Positions 41,966 through 48,677 of a DNA stretch of 64,000 nucleotides are shown here, piece after piece. Under the pieces are notes generated by a model. It ran no database searches. It saw nothing but the letters and a program-made list of their open reading frames with translations, and was not told the DNA's origin. Position numbers and translations under genes: made by a program. The stretch's first letter is position 1; every line of letters starts with the position of its first letter. The stretch is from Propionispora sp. 2/2-37 (GTDB lineage Bacteria > Bacillota > Negativicutes > Propionisporales > Propionisporaceae). Where the stretch lies: NCBI RefSeq assembly GCF_001298735.1, contig NZ_CYSP01000002.1:271381-335380 (forward strand), given 5' to 3'.

Positions 41966-41994
41966 TTTATCTGTGATTATTTTCACTCTTTCAA
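41966..41994 (-). promoter_or_regulatory. Promoter of ndh
   Basis: TTGAAA (41989-41994) and GATAAA (41966-41971) on the minus strand are 17 bases apart. Rex-like site 2 fills the spacer. Confidence 0.55.
41973..41986. promoter_or_regulatory. Rex-like operator 2 within the ndh promoter
   Basis: GTGA-TTATTT-TCAC lies between the -35 and -10 boxes, 24 bases centre to centre from site 1. The rest of 41995-42113 is AT-rich with no gene. Confidence 0.6.
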
Positions 41995-42113
41995 ACGCAT
42001 AAATATTGTAAAAGAATACACAGATGTATTGTGTGTTATTGTACCAGAATTATAGCATCAATTTCAAGTACCTTTGCGAAAAAAAGTTCATTTTTTCACA
42101 TATTAAAGAAAAT

Positions 42114-42156
42114 AAAAAAGATTTACAGTCACATTCTGGAATATAAACTGTAAATC
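42114..42156 (-). terminator. Terminator of PTS locus 3 after rpiB
   Basis: GATTTACAGT (42120-42129) pairs with ACTGTAAATC (42147-42156), and T6 follows on the minus strand. Confidence 0.85.
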
Positions 42157-42215
42157 TTTTCAAATAACACTTTCAAAGGCAATTCACAATTTATATTGGC
42201 ATTAAGCCTATTCTC

Positions 42216-42662
42216 TTAGCACCATTTGGTGTTTTCTATTTCGGCAAGCAAATCCAGACGCTTTTGATGATGAGCCCCAGCATAGTTTGCTTCCAGCCAG
42301 GTATCCACAATCATCAAAGCCAGACCTTCGCCAATTACCCGTTCCCCTAAACAAAGAATATTCGAGTTGTTGTGTTCTTTGGTCATCTTAGCACTATACA
42401 CGTCGCCTACTACGGCCGCCCGTATGCCCGGAACCTTGTTCGCCGCAATGGAAATGCCTATTCCGGTACCGCAGCAGAGTATCCCCTCACTGCATTCACC
42501 GGATTTTACGCTCTTTGCCACTGCCAGCGCAAAATTAGGATAATCCACGCTCTCCTTCGAGTTGGTCCCAAAATCCTTGCAGGCAATGCCCTTGCTCTCT
42601 AAATGCTTTTTAATTGCATTTTTGAGTTGAAATCCCCCATGGTCGGCACCTAAAGCTATCAT
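42216..42662 (-). CDS. rpiB: Ribose-5-phosphate isomerase B
   Basis: Converts ribulose-5-phosphate and ribose-5-phosphate. The 148-residue protein begins MIALGADHGGFQLKNAIKKHL and has the catalytic loop ILCCGTGIGISIAANKVPGIRAA near 60 and LCLGERVIG near 103, all typical of RpiB. ATG follows AGGAGG. It is the last gene of PTS locus 3. With Rpe and transketolase it lets a pentulose phosphate enter the pentose phosphate cycle. A LacAB/RpiB relative with another sugar phosphate is possible. Confidence 0.92.
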   Translation of the reverse strand: MIALGADHGGFQLKNAIKKHLESKGIACKDFGTNSKESVDYPNFALAVAKSVKSGECSEGILCCGTGIGISIAANKVPGIRAAVVGDVYSAKMTKEHNNSNILCLGERVIGEGLALMIVDTWLEANYAGAHHQKRLDLLAEIENTKWC

Positions 42663-42729
42663 GCCAACTCACCTCCTGAATAAATCATAGTATATAGAGT
42701 GTAACAGGCATGATGATACGGTTGCTTTA

Positions 42730-43389
42730 TCATTTCAAGGCTGCATAAAAGGCCTGTACATTCTTTTCTATAGAGCCGCCGCTGAAAATAGATGAACCAA
42801 TAACAATGTCACTGGCCCCCTGCCGTACTACCTCGGCAATATTGGCAAGATTAATTCCTCCGTCTACCTGAATGTCAAAAGTCAGTCCCTGCTCCTGCTT
42901 CCAGCGGGAAAGGCCGCTGATCTTGTCCAGCATCAACGGGATAAACTTCTGTCCGCCAAAACCCGGCTCCACAGTCATAATCAAAACCCGGTCCAGCATG
43001 GATGCCACATGTTTAATGGTATCGGCCGGAGTAGCCGGATTTAAAGCCACACCGGTTTTCATGCCCAGTTTTTTAATAGTATCCAGCGTCCGGTATAAAT
43101 GCACGCAGGCTTCCGCATGGACGGTAACGGAATCTACCTTTGCCTCTGCCAAGCGGCTCAGCAGGGCATCGGCATCAGTGACCATCAAGTGGGCGTCAAA
43201 TTCCATAGCCGAGGTAACGGAACGCAGCATTTTGATCTGATCCGGTCCAAACGTAATATTAGGAACAAAATGTCCGTCCATAACATCCAGATGCAGGACA
43301 GGTACTGAATTCTTTTCCAGTACCTTGATGTCCTGCTCCAGATTGCAAAAGTTAGCTCCTAATATTGACGGCGATATTTTTATCGACAT
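42730..43389 (-). CDS. rpe: Ribulose-phosphate 3-epimerase
   Basis: Interconverts D-ribulose-5-phosphate and D-xylulose-5-phosphate. The 219-residue TIM barrel shows the metal and catalytic residues of true Rpe: SPSILGANF, VLHLDVMDGHFVPN, DAHLMV and FDIQVDGGI, with GQKFIPLMLDKI in the middle. Of two neighbouring ATG codons, 43389 has better spacing to AAGGAG. It lies between transketolase and RpiB. Its intact Asp in QVDGGI contrasts with the Gln in the Rpe-like protein at 24690-25568. Confidence 0.93.
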   Translation of the reverse strand: MSIKISPSILGANFCNLEQDIKVLEKNSVPVLHLDVMDGHFVPNITFGPDQIKMLRSVTSAMEFDAHLMVTDADALLSRLAEAKVDSVTVHAEACVHLYRTLDTIKKLGMKTGVALNPATPADTIKHVASMLDRVLIMTVEPGFGGQKFIPLMLDKISGLSRWKQEQGLTFDIQVDGGINLANIAEVVRQGASDIVIGSSIFSGGSIEKNVQAFYAALK

Positions 43390-43406
43390 CATGAATCTCC
43401 TTATTT

Positions 43407-44324
43407 TTAGAAAGACTTAGCCGTTTTGGCAATGCATTCGGCCGTCAGGCTGTGGCATGCCAGCAAATCAGCCGGTTTTCCTGAACTGCCGAAGCAGTCG
43501 TTCAGACCGATCATTTGCACTTTGGTCGGCAGTTCCTGCGATAATAATTCACAAACGGCAGAACCCAAGCCGCCGATAATGCTGTGTTCCTCCGCAGTAA
43601 CCACTTTACCGGTTGCTTTTGCCACTTTTAATACCAATTCTTTATCCAGCGGCTTAATGGTACCGATATTAACAACCGTTGCCTGAACACCTTCTGCCTG
43701 CAGCTTGTCGGCAGCTTCCAGAGCTTTGGCAACCATGATGCCGGTAGCAATGATGGCCACGTCTTTGCCTTCACGCAATACTTCGCCCTTGCCCATTTCA
43801 AACTTATAATTGTCACCGTGAATGGTCGGCGTAGCGGCTCTGCCCAATCTTATGTAGACAGGTCCCACATATTCCGCAGCAAAATGGATGGCCTGTTTTG
43901 CCTCCACATCGTCGGCCGGGTTTAAAACAACCATATTCGGTACGCTTCGCATCAGGGCAATATCCTCCACTGCCTGATGGCTGCCACCGTCTTCGCCAAC
44001 CGTTACGCCGGCATGGGTAGCTGCAATTTTTACATTAAGTTTCGGATAGGCAACCGAGTTTCTGATTTGCTCGAAAGCACGACCGGCAGCAAAGATAGCA
44101 AAGGTGCTGGCAAAGGGAACTTTACCACAAGTTGCCAGGCCGGCAGCAGTTCCGATCATATCTTGTTCAGAAATACCCATATCAAAAAAACGTTCCGGGC
44201 ATGCTTTTTTAAAGTCAATAGTTTTCGTGGCTTTAGCCAGGTCAGCATCCAATACCACTACATTCGGGTTTTTGCTAAGTTCTACTAAAGCCTGACCATA
44301 GGCTTCTCTCGTTGCAACGCTCAT
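43407..44324 (-). CDS. tktB: Transketolase, C-terminal subunit
   Basis: The pyrimidine-binding and C-terminal half of a split transketolase, 305 residues. It includes RFFDMGISEQDMIGTAAGLA near 40, THAGVTVGEDGGSHQAVEDIALMR near 103 and YIRLGRAATP near 152. ATG follows AAAGGAG. The N-terminal subunit gene ends two bases upstream. Split transketolases of this layout are common in Firmicutes and archaea and are active as heteromers, so this is not a broken gene. Confidence 0.93.
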   Translation of the reverse strand: MSVATREAYGQALVELSKNPNVVVLDADLAKATKTIDFKKACPERFFDMGISEQDMIGTAAGLATCGKVPFASTFAIFAAGRAFEQIRNSVAYPKLNVKIAATHAGVTVGEDGGSHQAVEDIALMRSVPNMVVLNPADDVEAKQAIHFAAEYVGPVYIRLGRAATPTIHGDNYKFEMGKGEVLREGKDVAIIATGIMVAKALEAADKLQAEGVQATVVNIGTIKPLDKELVLKVAKATGKVVTAEEHSIIGGLGSAVCELLSQELPTKVQMIGLNDCFGSSGKPADLLACHSLTAECIAKTAKSF

Positions 44325-44326
44325 GC

Positions 44327-45145
44327 TTACAGGCTCCTTTCCAATTCAGCGATTGCTTGATCTCTTTGTTCTTTATTCGGGGCACTGCCATGCCAGCCGA
44401 CCTGATTTTCCATGAAGGAAACGCCCTTACCTTTTACGGTTTTGGCAATAATGGCCGTCGGTTTGCCTTTTACCGTTTTGGCTTTATCAATGGCAGCACT
44501 GATTTCGTCCATATTATGGCCGTCAATTTCAATTACGTTCCAGCCGAAAGCTACAAATTTGTCGGCAATCGGATTTACATTCATAACTTCAGTATTCGGC
44601 CCGTCAATTTGCAGACCGTTAAAGTCAACAAAAATTGTCAGGTTATCCAGTTTGTAGTGCGCCGAAGACATGGCGGCTTCCCAAATCTGTCCTTCCTGCA
44701 GTTCGCCGTCACCAAGGATGGAATATACACGGTAGTCTTTGTTATCCAGCTTACCGGCAATAGCCATACCATTAGCCGCCGACAGTCCCTGTCCCAGCGA
44801 TCCGGTTGACATATCTACCCCAGGAGTCTTTTTCATGTCCGGATGCCCCTGCAGAGTGGATTCAAACTTCCGCAAGCTTTTTAACTTCTCAACCGGGAAA
44901 AAGCCCCTTTCCGCCAGTACCGAGTACAGGCCGGGCGCTGCATGGCCTTTCGACAGGACAAATCTGTCCCGGTCAGCCCATTTCGGGTCTTCTGTACGAA
45001 TATTCATTTTTGTGAAATATAACACAGTCAATATGTCGGTCATGGACAAAGATCCGCCTGGATGTCCGGAACCGGCTTCAGCTAACATGTCAACGATGTT
45101 AATTCTTACTTTTTGCGCTATTTTCTTTAGCTCCATAGTATTCAT
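44327..45145 (-). CDS. tktA: Transketolase, N-terminal (ThDP-binding) subunit
   Basis: The diphosphate-binding half of a split transketolase, 272 residues. Motifs include [23 protein letters not shown] near 17, [20 protein letters not shown] near 62, the ThDP site [13 protein letters not shown] near 146 and [10 protein letters not shown] near 175. The ATG at 45145 has AAAGGTGA upstream. About 355 bases, with a hairpin and a possible separate promoter, lie between it and the dehydrogenase gene. Confidence 0.92.
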   Translation of the reverse strand: MNTMELKKIAQKVRINIVDMLAEAGSGHPGGSLSMTDILTVLYFTKMNIRTEDPKWADRDRFVLSKGHAAPGLYSVLAERGFFPVEKLKSLRKFESTLQGHPDMKKTPGVDMSTGSLGQGLSAANGMAIAGKLDNKDYRVYSILGDGELQEGQIWEAAMSSAHYKLDNLTIFVDFNGLQIDGPNTEVMNVNPIADKFVAFGWNVIEIDGHNMDEISAAIDKAKTVKGKPTAIIAKTVKGKGVSFMENQVGWHGSAPNKEQRDQAIAELERSL

Positions 45146-45151
45146 CCGCAT

Positions 45152-45461
45152 TCACCTTTCGTTTAAAAGTATCCATTCTAATTGCAGTTGAATGTACTGC
45201 CCGGCACTAACGCCAGTATGGTTGGTTAATGCTCTGCCAGCGGCCTTACGGCCTACTTGCGCCTTAAAGTCTGTTAAGATTTTCACATTGCATCTATCCC
45301 CATGAAGCAGTTGCCTGCCATAGACGCAACTCACTTAACCAGCTTAAGGAAAAATCCAGCAGATCACATATATTATATACTATATATTCAGATAAAAAAA
45401 CATGCTGAAAAATATTTTTTATGTATCATGAATACCAGTATTCTGCTTTCCATCTCTTTTC
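45152..45461 (-). other. Leader region between the arabitol-phosphate dehydrogenase and transketolase genes
   Basis: No established gene. On the minus strand there is a TATAAT in an AT-rich run near 45370 and a long leader. A short open frame from a GTG near 45286 runs 44 codons (VKILTDFKAQVGRKAAGRAL and onward) and stops at the transketolase ribosome site. Neither a known riboswitch nor a sigma-54 element was found. Confidence 0.35.
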
Positions 45462-45491
45462 TGCCTGGCACAGGGCGGGAAAAACCAGGCA
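45462..45491. terminator. Hairpin after the arabitol-phosphate dehydrogenase gene
   Basis: TGCCTGG (45462-45468) pairs with CCAGGCA (45485-45491), eight bases past the dehydrogenase stop. T-tract is lacking, so it may be a partial terminator or processing site within the locus 3 operon. Confidence 0.45.
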
Positions 45492-45499
45492 AAATGCTT

Positions 45500-46534
45500 T
45501 TATTCCTCAATCGGAGATAAAACGACTTTTATGGCTTCGCCTTTTTTAATGGTATCATATGCCTTGTCCCATTCGGTGATTTTAAATTGATGTGATACCA
45601 ATTCATGCGCTTTTACTGCGCCAATATTCATCAAATGCAGGGAAGGTTCCCAGTCGGCGGGTTTCTGGCTGCGGCAGCCCATCACCTTGATTTCTTTTTG
45701 GATAATCTTTTCAAAGTCTGTGGAAATCTCAGCCTGCGGGAAAATACCTACCTGAACATATTCTCCCTGTTTTCTTAACAGATCCAGTCCGGTATTCAAA
45801 GAGGGAGGTGCGCCGGTGCATTCAAAAACAATATCGGCACCATAACCGTCAGTCAACCCATTAACCACTTCTTTTAAATCCTGAGTCTGAATATCCACGG
45901 CCTTGTCAATCCCTAAGCGGATAGCCTTGTCCAACCGGCTTTTATCTTTGCTCAGACCGGTAATGACAATCTTCGCTCCATAATGTTTCGCTATCTGGGC
46001 AACTAAAAGACCAATCGGTCCGGGCCCAAGAACTACGGCCACATCACCCGGTTTTACACTGCTTTTCATAACGGCATGATGGGCACAGGCCACGGCCTCC
46101 GTCATAGAGGCAGCCAAATAATCCACGTTTTCCGGAAGTTTATGTACACTTTCCTTCCGTGCGATCAGGTAATTGGTAAAAGCGCCGTGTACCTGAGATC
46201 CCAGTCCTTTACGCGAACTGCATAGATTATAATCCTGGGATTTGCAATACCGGCATTCACCGCAAATGTGGAAGGTGGTTTCGGAAGTAACCCGGTCACC
46301 CACTTTAAATTCGGTAACACCCTCACCTACTTCAACCACTTCACCGGCAAATTCATGTCCTAACGTTACCGGAACGGCCACCTTATACTTGCCTTCATAC
46401 GTATGTAAATCAGAACCGCAGATACCGGCATATTTGATTTTAATTTTCACTTGATTAGGACCTACCACCGGTTCTTCCCGGTCAACGACAATCAGGTTGC
46501 CATGCCCTAACTCCTGCTTTACAAGTGCTTTCAT
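45500..46534 (-). CDS. D-arabitol-phosphate dehydrogenase (zinc MDR family)
   Basis: Oxidises D-arabitol-1- or -5-phosphate to xylulose- or ribulose-5-phosphate. The 344-residue protein has [16 protein letters not shown] near 35, GHEFAGEVVEVG near 58, the zinc cluster CGECRYCKSQDYNLC near 91, RKGLGSQVHGA near 107, GPGPIGLLVAQ near 168 and MGCRSQKPADW near 287. The segments RVTSETTF, RKGxGxQ and G(S/C)RSQxPxDW are those I know from the arabitol-phosphate dehydrogenase of Enterococcus avium. ATG follows GGAGG. It is followed by transketolase, Rpe and RpiB, which fits either product. Sorbitol or other polyol phosphates remain possible. Confidence 0.83.
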   Translation of the reverse strand: MKALVKQELGHGNLIVVDREEPVVGPNQVKIKIKYAGICGSDLHTYEGKYKVAVPVTLGHEFAGEVVEVGEGVTEFKVGDRVTSETTFHICGECRYCKSQDYNLCSSRKGLGSQVHGAFTNYLIARKESVHKLPENVDYLAASMTEAVACAHHAVMKSSVKPGDVAVVLGPGPIGLLVAQIAKHYGAKIVITGLSKDKSRLDKAIRLGIDKAVDIQTQDLKEVVNGLTDGYGADIVFECTGAPPSLNTGLDLLRKQGEYVQVGIFPQAEISTDFEKIIQKEIKVMGCRSQKPADWEPSLHLMNIGAVKAHELVSHQFKITEWDKAYDTIKKGEAIKVVLSPIEE

Positions 46535-46563
46535 CAGATACCGCCTCCATGTTTTTTATGCGC

Positions 46564-46599
46564 CTGTTGGGCTGGCATTTCTAAATGCCAGCCCAACAG
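46564..46599 (-). other. Intercistronic hairpin after the IIC gene, PTS locus 3
   Basis: CTGTTGGGCTGGCATTT (46564-46580) and AAATGCCAGCCCAACAG (46583-46599) are a 17-base perfect inverted repeat 21 bases past the IIC stop. No T-tract follows on the minus strand (GCGCATAAAAAAC). Confidence 0.8.
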
Positions 46600-46620
46600 A
46601 AAGCTTATTCAATTCAGCTA

Positions 46621-47886
46621 TTAATTAAACAAAGCAAATAATTTATAAATCACCCAGTGAATCAGGTTACCACCTTGGTCGATACTGGAGATAAGATTGG
46701 TTCCTTCCGGCATTTTGAAGTGTGCGTCCACAGCCATCTGGGTATGGAATACGGCCACGTCGGTTGCCATGTACAGCGACATTGCCAGCACAACCGTACC
46801 GGCCAGCACGGAGTGAACGATATTGCCCCGGGCGGCACCGACGATGAAGGCTACGACAAACGGAATAGTGGCCAAGTCACCGAAGGGCAGCACTTTGTTG
46901 CCGGGAAGAATAACGGCCAGGAAGATGGTAATCGGAACCAGGATTAGTGCCGTAGCGATAACGGACGGATGACCGATAGCAACCGCAGCGTCCAGACCGA
47001 TATATACGTCGGTTCCGCCAAATTTCTTATTCAAGAATTCGCGGGCCGACTCCGAGATGGGAATAAGACCTTCCATCAGGATTTTTACCATTCTCGGCAT
47101 CAGGAACATTACAGCCCCCATGGCTACGCCCACTTTAACGATTTTGCCTGCATCATAGCCGGCCAAGGCCCCAAGTATGCAACCCAGGATTAACCCCATG
47201 AAAATCGGTTCACCGAAGATACCGAAGCGTTTTTGAATTGTATCCGGATCAGCATGCAAATCCTTAATTCCAGGAATCTTCTGAATCAGCCAAACCAGCG
47301 GAATACCAATCGGTGCGTAAGAAACTGTACTTCCTGTAGGAGTAGAAATACCAGGCAACTCAAAATAATTTTCCAGCAGAGGAGCAGTCCAGTCGGCAAT
47401 TTTCAGAACGATAATTTCGAAAATAACTGCTGCAATCAGCGCCTGTACCAGGCTGCCGCCGCTTAAGGAATAAACGAATGCACCAATAAAGGTAAAATGC
47501 CAGTAGTTCCAAATATCAATATCCATTGTCTTCGTTAGCTTTGTTACCAGCAAAAGTACGTTAACAAGCAAACCAACAGGCAGAACCAGCGCTGCTACCG
47601 GTGATGCCCAGGCGATACTGGCGGCACCCGGCCAGCCGATATCAATGACATTCAGACCGATGCCAAAGCGCTGTACCATCCCCTGCGCGGCCGGCGCCAG
47701 GTTGGAAACCAGCAGGTCAACTACCATGAATACACCGGTAAAACCAACACCAATAATAAGACCTGAACGGAAAGATCTACCGGGTGTCTGCCCGAACAGC
47801 ATGCCCAGTAAGAAGACGGCCACCGGTAGAATAACGGTAGGGCCTAAGCCTAAAAACGCCTGAAACATAGGAATTAAATTTTCCAC
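46621..47886 (-). CDS. PTS galactitol-family IIC permease, locus 3
   Basis: Membrane component of 421 residues with about ten helices. Blocks shared with the locus 1 permease include VILPVAVFLLGMLFG near 18, PDTIQKRFGIFGEPIFMG near 225, LDAAVAIGHPSVIATALIL near 300 and VLPFGDLATIPFVVAF near 335. The start is a GTG after GGAGGG. It lies 27 bases after IIB. A long hairpin and the arabitol-phosphate dehydrogenase follow, so D-arabitol is the most likely substrate. Confidence 0.9.
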   Translation of the reverse strand: MENLIPMFQAFLGLGPTVILPVAVFLLGMLFGQTPGRSFRSGLIIGVGFTGVFMVVDLLVSNLAPAAQGMVQRFGIGLNVIDIGWPGAASIAWASPVAALVLPVGLLVNVLLLVTKLTKTMDIDIWNYWHFTFIGAFVYSLSGGSLVQALIAAVIFEIIVLKIADWTAPLLENYFELPGISTPTGSTVSYAPIGIPLVWLIQKIPGIKDLHADPDTIQKRFGIFGEPIFMGLILGCILGALAGYDAGKIVKVGVAMGAVMFLMPRMVKILMEGLIPISESAREFLNKKFGGTDVYIGLDAAVAIGHPSVIATALILVPITIFLAVILPGNKVLPFGDLATIPFVVAFIVGAARGNIVHSVLAGTVVLAMSLYMATDVAVFHTQMAVDAHFKMPEGTNLISSIDQGGNLIHWVIYKLFALFN

Positions 47887-47912
47887 TGCAATCCCTCCAT
47901 CTATTTATTCTA

Positions 47913-48197
47913 TTATTTCTTTAACTCTTCCAGTATCTGGGCTTTTACAGCATCCAGACCAATGCCAGTTAAAAAGGCCCTGGCATTAATGACCGGGAAC
48001 GGGTATTCCTGTTTAACAATGGTGGTGGTAACCAGAAGCGACGCACGGTCAACATATCCGGGGACTTCCGTGATTTTGCACTGTACAACTTCCACATCCA
48101 GTTTGTTGTCTTTCGCAATTTTGTTAACTGCTTCGGATACGACTGTCGAAGTTGCGATACCGGTACCACAGGCAACCAATACTACTTTTTTAGCCAT
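47913..48197 (-). CDS. PTS galactitol-family IIB, locus 3
   Basis: Phosphocarrier of 94 residues with the active Cys (about residue 10) in VLVACGTGIATSTVV. The ATG at 48197 is chosen because GGAGG then lies at normal distance. The IIA stop is only a few bases upstream and the ribosome site lies inside the IIA gene, so translation is coupled. Confidence 0.9.
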   Translation of the reverse strand: MAKKVVLVACGTGIATSTVVSEAVNKIAKDNKLDVEVVQCKITEVPGYVDRASLLVTTTIVKQEYPFPVINARAFLTGIGLDAVKAQILEELKK

Positions 48198-48200
48198 CAA

Positions 48201-48677
48201 TTATTCACCTCCTTCCAAGCCTAACTTTGCGCTGACGATTTCTTTTATTTTTGCCTTGGAAGCAGCATTTGCCAGCGTAGTTAACGCTTCTTCATCCTGG
48301 AAAATCTGCATAAGTTTTTGCAGCAATTCCAATTGCGCATGAGCTTCTTTCATGGCCAGCATAAATACCAGTTTAACAGGCACATTGCTGTCTTCTTCGC
48401 CCATGATGCAAAAATCCACGGTGTTTTTTAAAACACCCACACTGATAGAGGCCTGATTCACATGCTCAATATCGGTATGCGGTATAGCCACGCCTACGCT
48501 GGACGTAGGCAATCCGGTAGCAAAATTCTTCTCTCTTTCTTTAATAGCCTGTTTATAGCTTTCTTTTACCATACCCTGTTTGCAAAGGTTATCGGCTAAA
48601 CAGTCCAACACTTCCATGTTAGTATTTGCTTCCACATCTGTTAATATTAACGCTTCTGTAAAATTAATCTTGCTCAT
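48201..48677 (-). CDS. PTS galactitol/fructose-type IIA, locus 3
   Basis: EIIA-2 domain protein of 158 residues; the phosphorylated His is about residue 67 in VAIPHTDIEHV. It overlaps the end of levR3 by 14 bases, and its ribosome site (GGAGG) is inside levR3, so both are one transcription unit from the sigma-54 promoter at 51632-51647. Confidence 0.9.
   Translation of the reverse strand: MSKINFTEALILTDVEANTNMEVLDCLADNLCKQGMVKESYKQAIKEREKNFATGLPTSSVGVAIPHTDIEHVNQASISVGVLKNTVDFCIMGEEDSNVPVKLVFMLAMKEAHAQLELLQKLMQIFQDEEALTTLANAASKAKIKEIVSAKLGLEGGE

Noticed and set aside
43407..45145. Transketolase broken by a frameshift
   Set aside because: Both halves have their own start, ribosome site and natural domain boundary; this is the known split form.
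45467..45481. Plus-strand TGGCAC as a sigma-54 -24 box
   Set aside because: There is no TTGC at the required distance, and no plus-strand gene follows.
45152..45499. Cobalamin or other known riboswitch in the 350-base gap before transketolase
   Set aside because: No recognisable conserved core was found, and the operon has no cobalamin link.
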